DNA from: Apostichopus japonicus
Taxonomy: Eukaryota > Echinodermata > Holothuroidea > Aspidochirotida > Stichopodidae
Direction: 5' to 3'
DNA: 64,000 nt
Assembly (NCBI RefSeq): GCF_037975245.1
Contig: NC_092575.1
Location: forward strand, 10,386,001-10,450,000
The notes beneath the pieces were generated by a model. It had not been told where the DNA came from. It saw nothing but the letters and a program-made list of their open reading frames with translations, and ran no database searches. Numbering within the stretch: the stretch's first letter is position 1; every line of letters starts with the position of its first letter. Position numbers and translations under genes: made by a program. This document shows, piece after piece, positions 61,801 through 64,000 of the stretch.

Positions 61801-64000
61801 AATTTTCTATTTTCGTTAATACATATATGCATATATCTATAGGCAACAATGACTGTCACATCATACCCAGTCCACCCATATACATGATGACATCTCATTA
61901 CAGGGCACTTTCCGTGGCATATAAAATCAACATCATAAAATTGGTTGATTGATCTAACAGCTTGTGATAATCAACATGCAGACTGGTTTTACTAGGAAAG
62001 CTCAAAACCACTTTAACACTGGTAGGTCAAAATTCTATGATGATTTCTACCCTTATAAGTATTTACTAAGCTCCACCACATTGGTCAATAATATTATAAA
62101 GCTTAGGTAAATTTGATTTCTAAAAGTTTGCAGTGAAATCACAGAACGTATTACCTGCAAATTTAAGAGATGTTTGCCAATCAACCAGTGGATTACAGAT
62201 TGTTGGGCCCCTTTAATACCAATGTTGTCAGACCATCTTGGTTTAATGGGGGCAGTCCAGAGTTCCTATAGGGGGGACCTTGTCATATCCGTCCTACTGT
62301 ATCGCGTGAACGGGCTCACAAGTAAGCAAACATGCAAGATGAAAGACGATACCTCAACGTGACAGACATTTACTCATCATCTTACTACCATCCTTCTGTA
62401 ACATATCCCATCCTCTCCCCTCCCCCCTTTACCCTCCCCTCCTACTCCCACACAAGACCTCCACCACCCCATGGCTATGAACCCAATTTAAACTGTTAAC
62501 CTTTCATCAGGGCCAAAATAGATTACACATATAGAAATGAGATCGTACAGTATATTGACTTGAGCTCGACTCTTGCACATCAGACTATATTCTCCAGTAC
62601 ATTCTTCAGTTTTAGTTCAATTAAAAACAAAATTTTAAAAAGGAAGAAAAGATAGGAAAAGTAACCCACTATTATTGTATTAAAAGGCACAGCAGCTGTG
62701 AGTATTATGCACTGACTGAGGTTTCCTGCTATAGCCATATATCACTGCAGTACTAATATTGCCATGGCGATGACATTTTGACAGTGAATAGGAGTTTTAA
62801 TGCCATTAGTGTCACCACTTCCAAACAGATTAAAAAGTAACATTTATGACAAGAGTATATGCATTGTACAAAGAGAGAGCGAGAAAAAAAAAAAAATTAA
62901 AGAGCGCTGATGACGGTATAATTTTGGTTGGTGCTGAAGTAAGCACAGTCGTCTATTGTTAATGGAGAACAGTGATGTCGACAGCGTGAACCACACGGGA
63001 TGAAATAAATATACACACCCTGTCGACCTCCAGTAAACAAGGCAACAATATTTATGTCTCCCCCTCCCCCCTCCCATTTCCATGGGTGGATGATTTCAGC
63101 CATGGATGGTAACTTTCCCTTTATTTAACCCCGAAAATTGGATTCGATAGTACTTCATGCATTTATGATCATGATATAAGAGAGTTATTTTCATTTGCTC
63201 ACGGTTTTCCCATCTCGATATGGAGACATGTAAAGTAATCAGATGAGATGCGTTCAATTTTCTCACCTTCAACAGATTGTACAAACTTGTGACGTTTTTC
63301 TTCACTTGTTTCTTTACATTGGTTATTTAATGTCAATCCTTACAGAACCCCTTGCGAAAGGAGGTGTGCACAGTTATAATTACTGAGGTGAGGGGCATTT
63401 TGGGAAGGAAAGATGCATGCTGGGAATAGACAGATATATATCTTGAAAATAACTCTTTTTGCCTTTTGTCACCATTTTAGAGAAGTTGACAGAATCTACG
63501 GAATGGTATAGAAAGGGATCAAAACGAAGACACAAGCTTCAATCGTTTACTTTTAATCTAAGGTGATTAATGGTTCCGTTAATTCATTTGATTCCAAACT
63601 TTGTTGCCCAGACATTTTATAATATTATTGTTTATAATCATAATTTGTCAAAAACTCTCACTGATCAATTGTGATGAACTGTTAAGCCATATCGGATAAA
63701 GCATCAAATTATATAAAAAATTGAGCAAATGTAAGGTTGCTTTAATGGTACTGCAAATAACAATTTGAATGGCCAATTTGTAAGACTGTACACAAGAAGA
63801 CATATATGACAATGATCCACTTTTGGGGGCAATTAACGCTCCGACTTCTAGATATACTGTTATCTCGAATAGCGCAATGCTTACAACTTGAAATAAATAT
63901 TTGGGTTTTTCTCCATCTTGACCATGAACCACATAATTGTTCATAATCAAGTTTTTAAAGAAAGGCAAAAATTAACAAGCACTGAATTTATATACAGAAT
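58860..64000. other. Right-hand stretch, no assignable gene
   Basis: Three open segments look mildly coding but match nothing I know. On the plus strand they are 61453-61656 (MDALLARNELNIYSIDL...) and 60709-60855 (VEQTVSEIEAPVLAEELWEA). On the minus strand it is about 59220-59070 (MASPGIRATSFYAVNASMNR). ZNRF3-like ectodomain exons could lie here or beyond the window. A palindrome (60023-60069) and poly-A runs (61196-61216, 62884-62896) are also present. Confidence 0.3.
60023..60069. repeat. Near-perfect 47-bp palindrome
   Basis: AGGGGTCATTAGGAGGCACT then GTA at 60023-60045 is mirrored by its reverse complement at 60047-60069 with one mismatch and a single-base centre. The loop is too small for a microRNA precursor. 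Possibly the fused termini of a foldback element. Confidence 0.85.

Noticed and set aside
62844-63103. Overlapping minus-strand frames as a ZNRF3-like ectodomain exon
   Set aside because: Neither frame resembles the protease-associated fold, and they include a poly-T/GA simple repeat; left unassigned.

Overview
This is a piece of an animal nuclear genome. It is AT-rich, its genes are split by GT/AG introns of about 0.1-4 kb, and it carries many microsatellites, MITE-like inverted-repeat elements and LINE fragments. It has no operons, prokaryotic ribosome sites or CRISPR arrays. The genes (STK36-type kinase, nitric oxide synthase family, ZNRF3/RNF43-type Wnt regulator) and compact introns suggest an invertebrate deuterostome. 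An echinoderm is my best guess, but that is inference and no single feature proves it.

Layout. Left (1-8 kb), minus strand: the first three coding exons of an STK36 (fused) kinase (7744 down to 5216), and left of them a possible tiny two-exon gene (first exon 4718-4664, last exon 642-575). Between them lie two non-autonomous DNA transposons (2237-2509 and 3664-4521). From 8 to 14 kb is intergenic DNA with hAT-like elements carrying 8-bp target duplications, a long palindrome and two LINE fragments.

Centre (14.4-37.05 kb), plus strand: a complete 24-exon gene of the nitric oxide synthase family. The exons join into one open frame of 4014 nt (1337 aa). The overall NOS architecture is clear, but the heme-ligand cysteine, the arginine-binding glutamate, the pterin tryptophans, the zinc cysteines and the calmodulin helix are all changed or absent, and the hydride-transfer triad of the reductase is partly lost. 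It reads as a maintained pseudoenzyme derived from NOS, the most notable object in the window. Intron 15 holds a complete two-exon gene of unrecognised family on the same strand (27625-28701). A close paralogue with the same exon structure lies 4 kb downstream of the NOS-like gene (40981-41757).

Right (48.9-54.7 kb), minus strand: the transmembrane, RING-H2 and long cytoplasmic exons of a ZNRF3/RNF43-type E3 ubiquitin ligase. Its signal-peptide and ectodomain exons were not found and should lie at higher coordinates. From 55 to 64 kb I see mostly repeats (a TTAA-flanked element with an internal duplication, a minisatellite, a 47-bp palindrome) and no gene I can name.

The three recognised genes have no obvious shared pathway. 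STK36 acts in Hedgehog/ciliary biology, ZNRF3/RNF43 dampens Wnt receptors, and the NOS-like protein probably does not make NO.
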